This document shows, in pieces, positions 51,325-61,574 of a DNA stretch of 64,000 bases; position 1 is the stretch's first letter, and every line of letters starts with the position of its first letter. The DNA is from VRUE01 sp963702575 (lineage in GTDB: Bacteria > Actinomycetota > Thermoleophilia > Solirubrobacterales > 70-9). The notes under the pieces were generated by a model. It was not told the DNA's origin. It did no database searches and saw only the letters and a program-made list of their open reading frames with translations. Location of the stretch: assembly GCA_963702575.1 (NCBI GenBank), contig CAVPCU010000006.1, positions 1 through 64,000 of the forward strand, given 5' to 3'. The translations under genes and the position numbers were made by a program.

Positions 51325-52761
51325 CTACAGCTGCAGGCTCTTCACCTGCAGCAGCTCCTCGATCGCATACCGCCCGTTCTCGCGCCCGTGCCCCGACTGC
51401 TTGTAGCCGCCGAACGGCGCCAGCGGGTTGAAGGCGCCGCCGTTGATCTCGATCTGCCCGGTGCGGATCCGCTTGGCGATCGCGATCGCCCGCTCCTGGT
51501 CGGCCGACCAGACGCCGCCGGCGAGGCCGTAGACGGTGTCGTTGGCGATTCGCACCGCGTCGTCTTCGCCGTCGTACGGCTGGATTACCAAGACCGGCCC
51601 GAAGATCTCCTCCTGGGCGATCGTCATCTCCGGCGTCACCTCGGAGAAGACGGTGGGGCGGACGAAGTAGCCGCGATCGAGACCCTCCGGCGCCGTGGCC
51701 CCGCCGGTCACGAGCTTCGCCCCCTCGGCCTCGCCCTTCTCGATGTAGCCGCGGACGCGCTCGCGCTGCGCCGCGGAGACCAGCGGCCCGAGCCGGGTCG
51801 AGTCCTCGAACGGGTCGCCCGGGGTGAACGCCTCGGCCGCCTTTGCCGCGATCTCCTCGACTTCGGCCAGCTTCCCGCGCGGGACCAGCATCCGGGTCAG
51901 GGCGCTGCAGGTCTGGCCCGAGTTGAGGTAGCACTTGGCGACGCCGTCGGGGACCGCCTTGGCCAGGTCGGCGTCGTCGAGGATCACGTTCGGCGACTTG
52001 CCGCCGAGCTCCATCGCCACCGGCTTGACCGTCGCCGAGGCCAGCTCGGAGACCCGCCGCCCGGCGCGGGTCGAGCCGGTGAAGGAGACCATGTCGACGC
52101 CGGGGTGGCCGGCGATCGCCTCGCCGACCTCGGGCCCGGTGCCGGTCACCAGGTTGAAGACGCCGGCGGGGAGGCCGGCGGCCTCGATCACCTCGGCGAG
52201 GATGAAGGCGTTGAGCGGGACGACCTCGCTCGGCTTGAGCACGACCGTGCAGCCGGCGGCCAGCGCCGGCGCCACCTTGGCTGCGATCTGGTTCAGCGGG
52301 TAGTTCCAGGGGGTGATCGCGCCGAGCACACCGACCGGCTCGCGCAGCACCCGCGAGTTGCCGATCTCCTCCTCCCAGGCGACTTCCTCCATCAGCCTCG
52401 GCATCGCCGCGAACTGGGCGGTCGGCAGGCCCGCCTGGATGATCTGGCTGAGCTTCAGCGGCATCCCCAGCTCATGGGCGATCGTCGCCGCGATCTCCTC
52501 GGAGCGCTCGCCCAGCCCGGCGGCGATCGCCGCCAGGTAGCCGGCGCGCTCCTCGCGCGAGGTCTGCGACCACTCCTCGAAGGCGGCGCGGGCTGCGCGT
52601 ACGGCGAGGTCGGCATCCCCCGGCGCGCAGGCCGGGATCGTCGCCATCGTCTCCTCGGTGGTCGAGTTGACGACCTCGATCGCCTCGGTGCCCTGCGGCT
52701 TGACCCACTCGCCGTCGATGAAGATCCTGTCCTTCGCCTGAACCCCAGTCGCCGTCGCCAT
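51325..52761 (-). CDS. NAD(P)-dependent aldehyde dehydrogenase
   Basis: ATG 52761 is favoured by GGGAG six bases upstream; ATG 52776 also fits. The 478-residue protein has ITPWNYPLNQIAAK (cofactor), MELGGKSPN with the general-base Glu, GQTCSALTRM with the catalytic Cys, and EEIFGPVLVIQPY. It oxidises an aldehyde to an acid; the substrate cannot be assigned. It is upstream of the acyl-CoA dehydrogenase and downstream of an HxlR regulator on the same strand. Confidence 0.92.
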   Translation of the reverse strand: MATATGVQAKDRIFIDGEWVKPQGTEAIEVVNSTTEETMATIPACAPGDADLAVRAARAAFEEWSQTSREERAGYLAAIAAGLGERSEEIAATIAHELGMPLKLSQIIQAGLPTAQFAAMPRLMEEVAWEEEIGNSRVLREPVGVLGAITPWNYPLNQIAAKVAPALAAGCTVVLKPSEVVPLNAFILAEVIEAAGLPAGVFNLVTGTGPEVGEAIAGHPGVDMVSFTGSTRAGRRVSELASATVKPVAMELGGKSPNVILDDADLAKAVPDGVAKCYLNSGQTCSALTRMLVPRGKLAEVEEIAAKAAEAFTPGDPFEDSTRLGPLVSAAQRERVRGYIEKGEAEGAKLVTGGATAPEGLDRGYFVRPTVFSEVTPEMTIAQEEIFGPVLVIQPYDGEDDAVRIANDTVYGLAGGVWSADQERAIAIAKRIRTGQIEINGGAFNPLAPFGGYKQSGHGRENGRYAIEELLQVKSLQL

Positions 52762-52797
52762 CAGCTCTCCCGTCATCGTCTCGCTTCTTGTCGGTCC

Positions 52798-52817
52798 TTC
52801 CCCACGATAGTGGGGAA
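52798..52817. promoter_or_regulatory. Perfect inverted repeat between HxlR and aldehyde dehydrogenase genes
   Basis: TTCCCCAC-GATA-GTGGGGAA has 8-bp arms. It lies upstream of the aldehyde dehydrogenase start and downstream of the HxlR stop, so it may be an operator or an attenuator hairpin. Confidence 0.45.
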
Positions 52818-52828
52818 AAGGCAGCAAC

Positions 52829-53299
52829 TCATGCCGTGGCTGGGGTGGCACGCACGCCCGGGCCGGGGAGGGCGCGGGCGTCGCGGGCGTGCAGCTCCTT
52901 GCCGCAGGCCTCGCAGATGCCGCGGTCGTTGACCGGGCCGCCGCACTCTTTGTGGACGATCAGCATCGGTGGGCCGCCCGGCTCGGGCGAGTGGCGGTCG
53001 CCCCAGGCGAGCAGGGCGATCAGCGCCGGCCAGAGGTCGAGCCCCTTCTCGGTGAGGAAGTACTCGAAGCGCTCGGGGCTCTCCTGGTATGGCCGGCGCT
53101 CGAGGATGTCCTCCTCGACCAGCCGCTGCAGGCGGGAGGAGAGGACGTTGCGGGCGATCCCCAGCCCTCCCTGCAGCTCGTCGAAGCGGCGGTTGCCGTT
53201 CATCACGTCGCGGACGATCAGCAGCGACCAGCGCTCGCCGATCACTTCCAGCGCCTTGGCGATCGAGCAGACCTGGCCGGGGTAGTCGTGGCGCAGCAC
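52829..53299 (-). CDS. HxlR family regulator with C-terminal zinc-ribbon-like tail
   Basis: GTG 53299 is preferred to TTG 53335, which would place the start inside an operator-like palindrome. The 156-residue protein has the HxlR winged helix (CSIAKALEVIGERWSLLIVRDV, FDELQGGLGIARNVLSSRLQRLVEEDIL) and then a tail with Cys pairs (HKECGG, CEACGKEL) that may bind zinc. Two 15-bp palindromes lie upstream. It probably represses itself and the dehydrogenase operon. Confidence 0.85.
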   Translation of the reverse strand: MLRHDYPGQVCSIAKALEVIGERWSLLIVRDVMNGNRRFDELQGGLGIARNVLSSRLQRLVEEDILERRPYQESPERFEYFLTEKGLDLWPALIALLAWGDRHSPEPGGPPMLIVHKECGGPVNDRGICEACGKELHARDARALPGPGVRATPATA

Positions 53300-53321
53300 G
53301 GGAGCGATCTTCGCACACAGG

Positions 53322-53336
53322 GTTGCATCACGCAAC
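53322..53336. promoter_or_regulatory. Operator-like palindrome GTTGC-N5-GCAAC, site 1
   Basis: GTTGCATCACGCAAC lies 22 bp upstream of the HxlR GTG start. It matches the spacing of site 2. Confidence 0.55.
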
Positions 53337-53364
53337 TGAGTCGGCTAGGGTTGCGTCAACGTGA

Positions 53365-53379
53365 GTTGCTTGAAGCAAC
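53365..53379. promoter_or_regulatory. Operator-like palindrome GTTGC-N5-GCAAC, site 2
   Basis: GTTGCTTGAAGCAAC is a perfect 7-bp-arm palindrome centred 43 bp from site 1, with a related half-site (GTTGCGTCAAC, about 53350-53360) between. It lies upstream of both HxlR (minus) and the plus-strand genes. Confidence 0.55.
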
Positions 53380-53409
53380 CCAGCCAGAATGCCGATTGGA
53401 GGCGCTGAG

Positions 53410-53562
53410 ATGAGGCTGATCCCGAGGCACCGCAACCACCGCCGCAGATTCGCCAGGATCGCGATAAGCCAGGAGGAGATCGCCGCCGACCTGCACTACC
53501 CGGCGAGCCGGCGCCCGAGCGCCGTCGGGGTCGCAGCCAGGGCCAGGCGAGGGGCTCGATGA
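53410..53562 (+). CDS. Possible small basic protein, 50 residues
   Basis: ATG 53410 to TGA 53562 encodes an Arg-rich peptide (MRLIPRHRNHRRRFARIAIS, then QEEIAADLHYPA). Its stop overlaps the next start by 4 bp (ATGA), a usual sign of coupling. No homolog is recognised; it could be a leader peptide or chance. Confidence 0.35.
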   Translation: MRLIPRHRNHRRRFARIAISQEEIAADLHYPASRRPSAVGVAARARRGAR

Positions 53563-54140
53563 GCCCCGGTCAGCCGGAGGCCTACGCGCCCCGCGACGGC
53601 GACACGGCGGTCGAGGCGGCGGAGGCGTTCGCCGTCACCAGCCCGGAGATCACCCGCAGCCGGACGCTGACCTGGCAGGACCCGGTGCCGACCGCGGCAG
53701 CGGGGGCGACGATGACCGGGATGGAGTACATGACGGCGATCGTCGAAGGCAAGGTCCCGCCGCCGCCGATCGCGGTGACGATGCGGATGAAGCCGATCGA
53801 GCTCGGCGACGGCCGCGCCGTCTTCGCCGGCGAGCCGGGGGAGGAGCACTACAACCCGATCGGGGTCGTCCACGGCGGCTACGCGGCGACCCTGCTCGAC
53901 TCGGCCCTGGGCTGCGCCGTCCACACCACGCTCCCGGCCGGCGTCGGCTACACCTCGCTCGGCCTCGAGGCAAAGTACGTGCGCCCGATCACCCGCGACA
54001 CCGGCCGCGTCCTCTGCGAGGCCAGCGTCGTCTACCGCGGCCGCCGCCAGGCGACCGCCGAGGCCAACATGACCGCGGCGGAGAGCGGCAAGCTGCTCGC
54101 CCACGGCGTAGCCACCTGCATGATCCTCGAGCTGACATAG
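53559..54140 (+). CDS. PaaI-family hotdog thioesterase
   Basis: This 193-residue protein has the PaaI/YigI-type motif HYNPIGVVHGGYAATLLDSALGCAVHT, with the His-Gly-Gly and Asp that bind and activate the acyl-CoA thioester, and LGLEAKYVRPITRDTGRV as the second strand set. The N-terminal 60 residues are an extra segment. It hydrolyses acyl-CoA, perhaps aryl- or short-chain, fitting the surrounding acyl-CoA genes. The substrate is unknown. Confidence 0.82.
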   Translation: MSPGQPEAYAPRDGDTAVEAAEAFAVTSPEITRSRTLTWQDPVPTAAAGATMTGMEYMTAIVEGKVPPPPIAVTMRMKPIELGDGRAVFAGEPGEEHYNPIGVVHGGYAATLLDSALGCAVHTTLPAGVGYTSLGLEAKYVRPITRDTGRVLCEASVVYRGRRQATAEANMTAAESGKLLAHGVATCMILELT

Positions 54141-54178
54141 CGAATCGGCGATAAGCACATATTTGCTATATTTGTGGG

Positions 54179-54508
54179 GTGAAGACGCCAGGAGAGCTAT
54201 TGCGAGAAGCCCGCGCCCGGCACGGCGTCAGCCAGAAGCGTCTGGCGATGCGCGCCGGCACGACCCAGTCTGCGATCTCGCGGATCGAGCGCGATCGCGT
54301 CTCGCCCTCGGTCGAGACGCTGCGGGAGTTGCTCTACCTGCTGGGGGAGGACCTGGCGTTGAGTGCTGAGGGGCGTGACTTCGGGATCGACCGGACGCTG
54401 AACGCCGAGCGCTTGAAGGTCTCGCCGTCCGAGCGTCTCGACTACGGCATGGCCTTCGCCAATCAGGTGATCGCCAGCAGTCCGCTCCCTCGTAGGGAGG
54501 GCTGGTGA
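54179..54508 (+). CDS. XRE family antitoxin-like regulator
   Basis: GTG 54179 gives 109 residues: LREARARHGVSQKRLAMRAGTTQSAISRIERDRVSPSVETLRELLYLLG is a complete HTH_3 domain, followed by a tail with PSERLDYGMAFANQ. The upstream AT-rich stretch (54150-54175, TTTGCTATATTTG) holds the promoter and probably the autoregulatory site. It overlaps the nucleotidyltransferase by 4 bp, as antitoxin and toxin commonly do. Confidence 0.75.
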   Translation: MKTPGELLREARARHGVSQKRLAMRAGTTQSAISRIERDRVSPSVETLRELLYLLGEDLALSAEGRDFGIDRTLNAERLKVSPSERLDYGMAFANQVIASSPLPRREGW

Positions 54509-55032
54509 CCGACGAGCGCTCCCTGCCAGCCAAGGCGCCGGAACCTCGCAAGCTGCTCGGGTCCTTGATCGCCCATGGCGTCGACTTCGTCTTGATCGGC
54601 GGGCAGGCCGGCATCTCCCATGGCTCCAGTTATCCGAGCTACGACCTCGATGTGCTCTATGCCCGCAATCGCGACAACATCGTCCGTTTGGTTGCGGCCC
54701 TCGAGGAGATAGGTGTGCGTTTGCGAGGGGCTCCTGAGGATCTTCCCTTCGTCCTCGACACGAGGACGATCGAGAACGGCGCCAATTTCACCTTCATCAC
54801 GCCCTACGGCGACTTCGACGTGCTCGCCGACGTCGCGGGGATGCCTCACTACGAGGAGCTGAAGGCGGCCGCCATCGAGCGCGAGGTGTTCGGCCACTTG
54901 ATCAAGGTTGCCTCGATCGACCACCTGATTGCGATGAAGCGCGCCGCGAACCGCCCCAAGGACCAGTTGATGGTCGAGGAGTACATCGTCATCGCCGACG
55001 AGCAGCAGCGGATCGCCGAAGAGGGCGAGTAG
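54505..55032 (+). CDS. Nucleotidyltransferase-fold protein, candidate toxin partner
   Basis: GTG 54505 overlaps the XRE stop. The 175-residue protein has the minimal nucleotidyltransferase core: VDFVLIGGQAGISHGSSYPSYDLDVLYA (Gly-rich loop and DxD metal site) and a third acidic position in FDVLADVAG. MKRAANRPKDQLMVEEY is a common C-terminal motif of DUF6036-type proteins. It probably transfers nucleotides to a tRNA or protein, as in MNT or AbiEii/MenT-type toxins. The pair layout supports a toxin-antitoxin module; the function is inferred. Confidence 0.72.
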   Translation: MTDERSLPAKAPEPRKLLGSLIAHGVDFVLIGGQAGISHGSSYPSYDLDVLYARNRDNIVRLVAALEEIGVRLRGAPEDLPFVLDTRTIENGANFTFITPYGDFDVLADVAGMPHYEELKAAAIEREVFGHLIKVASIDHLIAMKRAANRPKDQLMVEEYIVIADEQQRIAEEGE

Positions 55033-55038
55033 CGCCGC

Positions 55039-56475
55039 TCAGCCGGCCAGCTCGCGGGCGAGTTCGACCAGGAGGCGGACGCCGAAGCCGCTGGCGTCGT
55101 CGCCGGTGTAGGGGCGGCCGACGTCCCAGGCGGTTCCGGCGATGTCGACATGCGCCCACGGGGTCTCGCCGACGAACTCCTCGAGGAAGGAGCCGGCGTA
55201 GATCGTGCCCGCCTTGCGCTTCGCCGCGGCATTGCTGAGGTCTGCGACCTTGCCCTTGAACAGCGCCTTGTACTCGGGGTGGAGGGGGAGGCGCCAGACC
55301 AGCTCGCCGGTCTGGAGGCCCGCCTCCTCGACCGCGCCGGCGAGCTCGTCGTCGTTGGAGACCACCGCCGCATAGGTCGAGCCGAGGGCGATCAGGACCG
55401 CGCCGGTCAGCGTCGCCAGGTCGACGACCCGCTCGGCTCCCAGCTCGACCGCGTAGGCGAGCGCGTCGGCGAGGATCAAGCGGCCCTCGGCGTCGGTGTT
55501 GTTGACCTCGACCGTCTTGCCGTTGTACTGCGTGATCACGTCACCGGGCTTGATCGCCGTGCCCGAGGGCATGTTCTCGGTCGCCGGGACGACCGCGATC
55601 AGGTCGACCGCGAGGCCCAGCTCGGCGATCGCCGCCACCGCCTCGAGCACCGCGGCGGCGCCCGACATGTCCATCTTCATCTCCTCCATCGAGGCCGACG
55701 GCTTCAGCGAGATGCCGCCGGTGTCGAAGGTGACGCCCTTGCCGACCAGGCCCAGCTTCGGCCCCGAGCCGCCGCCGGCGTAGCGGAGGACGATCAGCTT
55801 CGGCTCCTCGGGGCTGCCCTGGCTGACCGCCACCAGGCCGCCCATCTCCTTCGCCGCGATCTGCTCGCGCCCAAGCACCTCGACCGAGAGGGCATCGCTC
55901 TCCGCGGCGATCTCCTCGGCGCGGCTCGCCAGGAAGGAGGGCGTGGCGACGTTCGCCGGCAGGCTCTGCAGGTCGCGGGCGCGGTTCTGGGCCTCGGCGC
56001 AGACGCGGGCGGCCTCGGTCGCATCGGCGAGCGCCTCCGGCGCCAGCAGCGTCAACGACTCGAGCCGGGGCGGGGCGGGGGAGTCGGGGTCGGCGCTCTT
56101 GAAACGGTCGAAGCGGTACTCGGCGAGGATCGTGCCGGTGACGATCGCCGCGACGATCGCCGGCGGGTCGTCGGACTCGGGGGGCAGCCAGGCGAGCGAG
56201 GCGGCCTCGAGGCCGCCCACCTCCTTCGCCGCGACCGCGGCGGCGAGCCTCAGTCGCTCCGGATCGGCCTCCTCGCGCTTGCCGAGGCCGACAACGAGCA
56301 CGCGTCCCGGCCGCTCGGGGCGCAGCAGCGTCAGCTTCTGGAAGGCGCCCTTTGCCTCTGAAGCGCCCGGCGCCCCGGCCAGCTCCGCCGGCAGCTCCTC
56401 GCCCTCGCAGAGGCCGACGACGAGCAGGTCGGCGCCGACCTCAACGACCTCGATGTCCAGCACCCGGACTTCCAC
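55039..56475 (-). CDS. pepA: Leucyl aminopeptidase (M17, PepA/CARP)
   Basis: GTG 56475 starts VEVRVLDIEVVEVGADLLV; a longer open frame is rejected because it runs through a large palindrome. The 478-residue enzyme has the M17 signature NTDAEGRL, with zinc ligands in KGVTFDTGGISLKPSASMEEMKMDMSGAAA, and DLATLTGAVLIALG. It removes N-terminal residues from peptides, as a cytoplasmic hexamer. PepA can also bind DNA in E. coli; no evidence here. It is convergent with the nucleotidyltransferase gene (6 bp apart) and divergent from thiolase. Confidence 0.92.
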   Translation of the reverse strand: MEVRVLDIEVVEVGADLLVVGLCEGEELPAELAGAPGASEAKGAFQKLTLLRPERPGRVLVVGLGKREEADPERLRLAAAVAAKEVGGLEAASLAWLPPESDDPPAIVAAIVTGTILAEYRFDRFKSADPDSPAPPRLESLTLLAPEALADATEAARVCAEAQNRARDLQSLPANVATPSFLASRAEEIAAESDALSVEVLGREQIAAKEMGGLVAVSQGSPEEPKLIVLRYAGGGSGPKLGLVGKGVTFDTGGISLKPSASMEEMKMDMSGAAAVLEAVAAIAELGLAVDLIAVVPATENMPSGTAIKPGDVITQYNGKTVEVNNTDAEGRLILADALAYAVELGAERVVDLATLTGAVLIALGSTYAAVVSNDDELAGAVEEAGLQTGELVWRLPLHPEYKALFKGKVADLSNAAAKRKAGTIYAGSFLEEFVGETPWAHVDIAGTAWDVGRPYTGDDASGFGVRLLVELARELAG

Positions 56476-56499
56476 GGCGGCGAGTCTATGCACTCCCCA

Positions 56500-56552
56500 C
56501 CGCTGACTTTGTCTTTGTTGTCGATATGCGACAACAAAGACAAAGTCAGCGG
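56500..56552. promoter_or_regulatory. Perfect 24-bp-arm inverted repeat between pepA and thiolase
   Basis: Arms 56500-56523 (CCGCTGACTTTGTC then TTTGTTGTCG) and 56529-56552 are exactly complementary around a 5-nt loop (ATATG). It lies 25 bp upstream of the pepA start and 83 bp upstream of the thiolase start, so it is an operator-like or strongly structured element in the divergent promoter region. Confidence 0.75.
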
Positions 56553-56635
56553 GGCGCGCTATCGTTTTGTGCGAGGGCCATGCGGTCCTCTGTACGAGCC
56601 GAGATCCGGCACAAACGACGCAGAAAGGCCGCCAG

Positions 56636-57811
<1,176 letters not shown>

Positions 57812-57815
57812 GCCC

Positions 57816-58601
57816 TTGCAGCGGGCAGCTGCTTTTTTCGACCTCGACAAGACCCTGATGGCGGGGTCGAGCGGCATGCAGTTCGCCCGCATCGCCACCC
57901 GGCACGGCCTGGTCGGCCGCCGCCAGCTCGCGAGCTGGGCGTTCGAGCATTTGCGCTACCGCCTGCGCGGTACCACCGACGAGCGCACCGCCGAGGTGCT
58001 GCGGGTGGCGCGCGAGACGATCGCGGGCGTGCCCGCCCGCGAGCTGGAACGGATGAACCCCGAGGTGCTGGCGGCGATCCTGCCGCGCGTCTACCCGCAG
58101 ATGCTCGACGAGGTCTACGCTCACCAGGACGCCGGCCGCGCGACTTTCATCGTCAGCGCCGCGGGCAACGGCGTGGTCGAGCCGCTGGCCGCGGTGCTCG
58201 GCATGGACGGCGGCATCGGCACCCGCTACGAGGTCGGTGGGGACGGCGCCCTCAGCGGACGCTTCGACGGGCCCTTCGTCTACGGCCCGGGCAAGGTCGA
58301 GGCGATGCGGGCCTTCGCCGCCGAGCACGGGATCGACCTCGCCGCCTCCTACGCCTACTCCGACTCGGTCTCCGACCTGCCGATGCTTCGCGCCGTCGGC
58401 CACCCGGTGGTGGTCAACCCGGATCCGCCGTTGGCCGAGCTCGCTCGCGAGGAGGGCTGGCAGACGATGCGCTTCGAGCGCCTCGGCCGCCGCCTCGTCG
58501 CCCTCGCCGTCACCGCGCTGGCAACCGTCGCCGGCTTCGGCGCCTCCCGCATCGCCGCCCGCCGCAAGGACCCGCCCCGCCGCTTCCCACGGCGCATCTA
58601 G
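57816..58601 (+). CDS. HAD-superfamily IB phosphatase (SerB/PSP-like) with C-terminal membrane anchor
   Basis: TTG 57816 starts four bases after the thiolase stop. The 261-residue protein has the HAD motifs FFDLDKTLMAGSSG (nucleophile and acid Asp), a Thr/Ser region FIVSAAGNGVVEP and SYAYSDSVSDLPML. It ends in a hydrophobic segment (VALAVTALATVAGFGAS) and a basic tail, a likely anchor. HAD-IB members dephosphorylate phosphoserine, phosphocholine or lipid phosphates; the substrate is unknown. Confidence 0.82.
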   Translation: MQRAAAFFDLDKTLMAGSSGMQFARIATRHGLVGRRQLASWAFEHLRYRLRGTTDERTAEVLRVARETIAGVPARELERMNPEVLAAILPRVYPQMLDEVYAHQDAGRATFIVSAAGNGVVEPLAAVLGMDGGIGTRYEVGGDGALSGRFDGPFVYGPGKVEAMRAFAAEHGIDLAASYAYSDSVSDLPMLRAVGHPVVVNPDPPLAELAREEGWQTMRFERLGRRLVALAVTALATVAGFGASRIAARRKDPPRRFPRRI

Positions 58602-58611
58602 ACTCTTTGCC

Positions 58612-60234
<1,623 letters not shown>

Positions 60235-60258
60235 CGAGGCGCTAGGCTCCCCGCCGCC

Positions 60259-60681
60259 ATGGAGGCAGCTACCGCCCGCAAGATCCGCGTCGTCGTCGCC
60301 AAGCCCGGCCTGGACGGGCACGACCGCGGCGCCAAGATCATCGCCCGGGCGCTGCGCGACGCCGGCATGGAGGTGATCTACACCGGCCTGCACCAGACGC
60401 CGGAGCAGATCGCCGAGACGGTGATCCAGGAGGACGCCGACGCGGTCGGCCTCTCGATCCTCTCCGGCGCCCACATGACGCTGGTGCCGAAAGTGGTCGA
60501 GCTGCTGAAGGCGCAGGGCGTCGACGACGTCCTGGTCACGGTCGGGGGGACGATCCCGGCCGAGGACATCCCCGAGCTGAAGAAGCTCGGCGTCGCCGCC
60601 GTCTTCACGCCCGGCGCCGGCACCGACGAGATCGTCGACTTCATCGAGAAGGGCGCTGCAGAGCGCCACGCGTCAGCGTGA
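60259..60681 (+). CDS. Methylmalonyl-CoA mutase small subunit (B12-binding domain)
   Basis: This 140-residue protein is a stand-alone cobalamin-binding domain. It holds DGHDRG, the DxHxxG motif whose His coordinates cobalt from below, then SILSGAHMTLVPKVVELLKAQG and VGGTIPAEDIPELKKLGVAAVFTPG, the SxL and GG motifs. Together with the upstream subunit it makes a two-gene mutase. MeaB at 47 kb is its likely chaperone. It begins 24 bp after the large subunit. Confidence 0.92.
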   Translation: MEAATARKIRVVVAKPGLDGHDRGAKIIARALRDAGMEVIYTGLHQTPEQIAETVIQEDADAVGLSILSGAHMTLVPKVVELLKAQGVDDVLVTVGGTIPAEDIPELKKLGVAAVFTPGAGTDEIVDFIEKGAAERHASA

Positions 60682-60732
60682 CGACCGCATGAGCGCCGAA
60701 CTACACATCGTCCACGTGTATAGATAGACTGA

Positions 60733-60748
60733 TTGACTGGTCAGTCAA
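60733..60748. promoter_or_regulatory. TetR-type operator-like palindrome upstream of etfBA
   Basis: TTGACTG-GT-CAGTCAA has perfect 7-bp arms and lies 34 bp upstream of the etfB start. TetR regulators of fatty-acid genes often use such sites; no such regulator is in the window. Confidence 0.5.
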
Positions 60749-60781
60749 CAGCCTGAAGCAACCAGCCAAGGAGGCTTGAAC

Positions 60782-61574
60782 TTGAAGATCTGCGTCCTGG
60801 TCAAGGAGGTACCGGACGCCGCCGTCCAGAAGCGCATCGACCCAAGCACGATGCGACTGGACCGCAGCGGCGAGAAAAACCTCAACCCCTTCGATACCCA
60901 CGCCATCGAGGCCGCCATGCAGATCAAGGAGGGCGGCGCGATCCCGGTCGAGGAGGTCGTCGCGGTGACGATGGGCCCCGACTCGGCGGTCCGCGCGCTG
61001 CACAAGGCGGTGGCGCTCGGCGCCGACCGCTCGGTGCACCTCTCCGACGACGCGCTCGCCGGCTCCGACGTCTGCGCCACCGGCTACTCGCTGGCCAAGG
61101 TGCTGGAGTCCGAGAGCCCGGACCTGGTGCTGCTCGGCCAGCAGTCCGACGACGGCGAGTGCTACACGATCGGCGCCGTCGTCGCCGACCACCTGCAGAT
61201 GCCCTCGCTGACGCAGGTGATCAAGATCGACGTCGCCGACGGCAAGCTGCGCTGCGAGCGCCAGGCCGAGTACGGCTACGACACGGTCGAGGTCGAGCTG
61301 CCCGCCGTGATCAGCGTCGGCGACGCGATCAACGAGCCGCGCTACCCGAGCCTGAAAGCGATCATGGGGGCGAAGAAGAAACCGCTCGACGGCAAGGCGA
61401 CCGGCGACGTCGGCATCGACGGCCGGCATGGTCGGCGAGGCCGGCTCGAAGACCGCGGTCCTCGCGCTCAACCCGCCGCCGCCCAAGGAGGCCGGCGAGA
61501 TCATCGAGGACGAGGACACCAACGAGACGGTCGAAAAGATCGTCGCCTGGCTCGACGAGAGGAAGCTGATCTAG
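60782..61574 (+). CDS. etfB: Electron transfer flavoprotein beta subunit (FixA/EtfB), one frame break
   Basis: TTG 60782 follows AAGGAGG by 7 bases and gives KICVLVKEVPDAAVQKRID. The ETF beta core follows: NPFDTHAIEAAMQIKEGG, VTMGPDSAVRALHKAVALGADR, QSDDGECYTIGAVVADHL, PAVISVGDAINEPRYPSLKAIMGAKKK. One extra base near 61421 moves the frame; the expected ending (AGMVGEAGSKTAVLAL ... EKIVAWLDERKLI) lies in the next frame to TAG 61574. It accepts electrons from acyl-CoA dehydrogenases with EtfA. etfA starts directly after the stop. Confidence 0.88.

Noticed and set aside
50209..52932. Plus-strand 907-codon open frame
   Set aside because: It is antisense to the acyl-CoA and aldehyde dehydrogenases, with repetitive Arg/Gly/Ala/Asp composition typical of GC-rich shadow frames.
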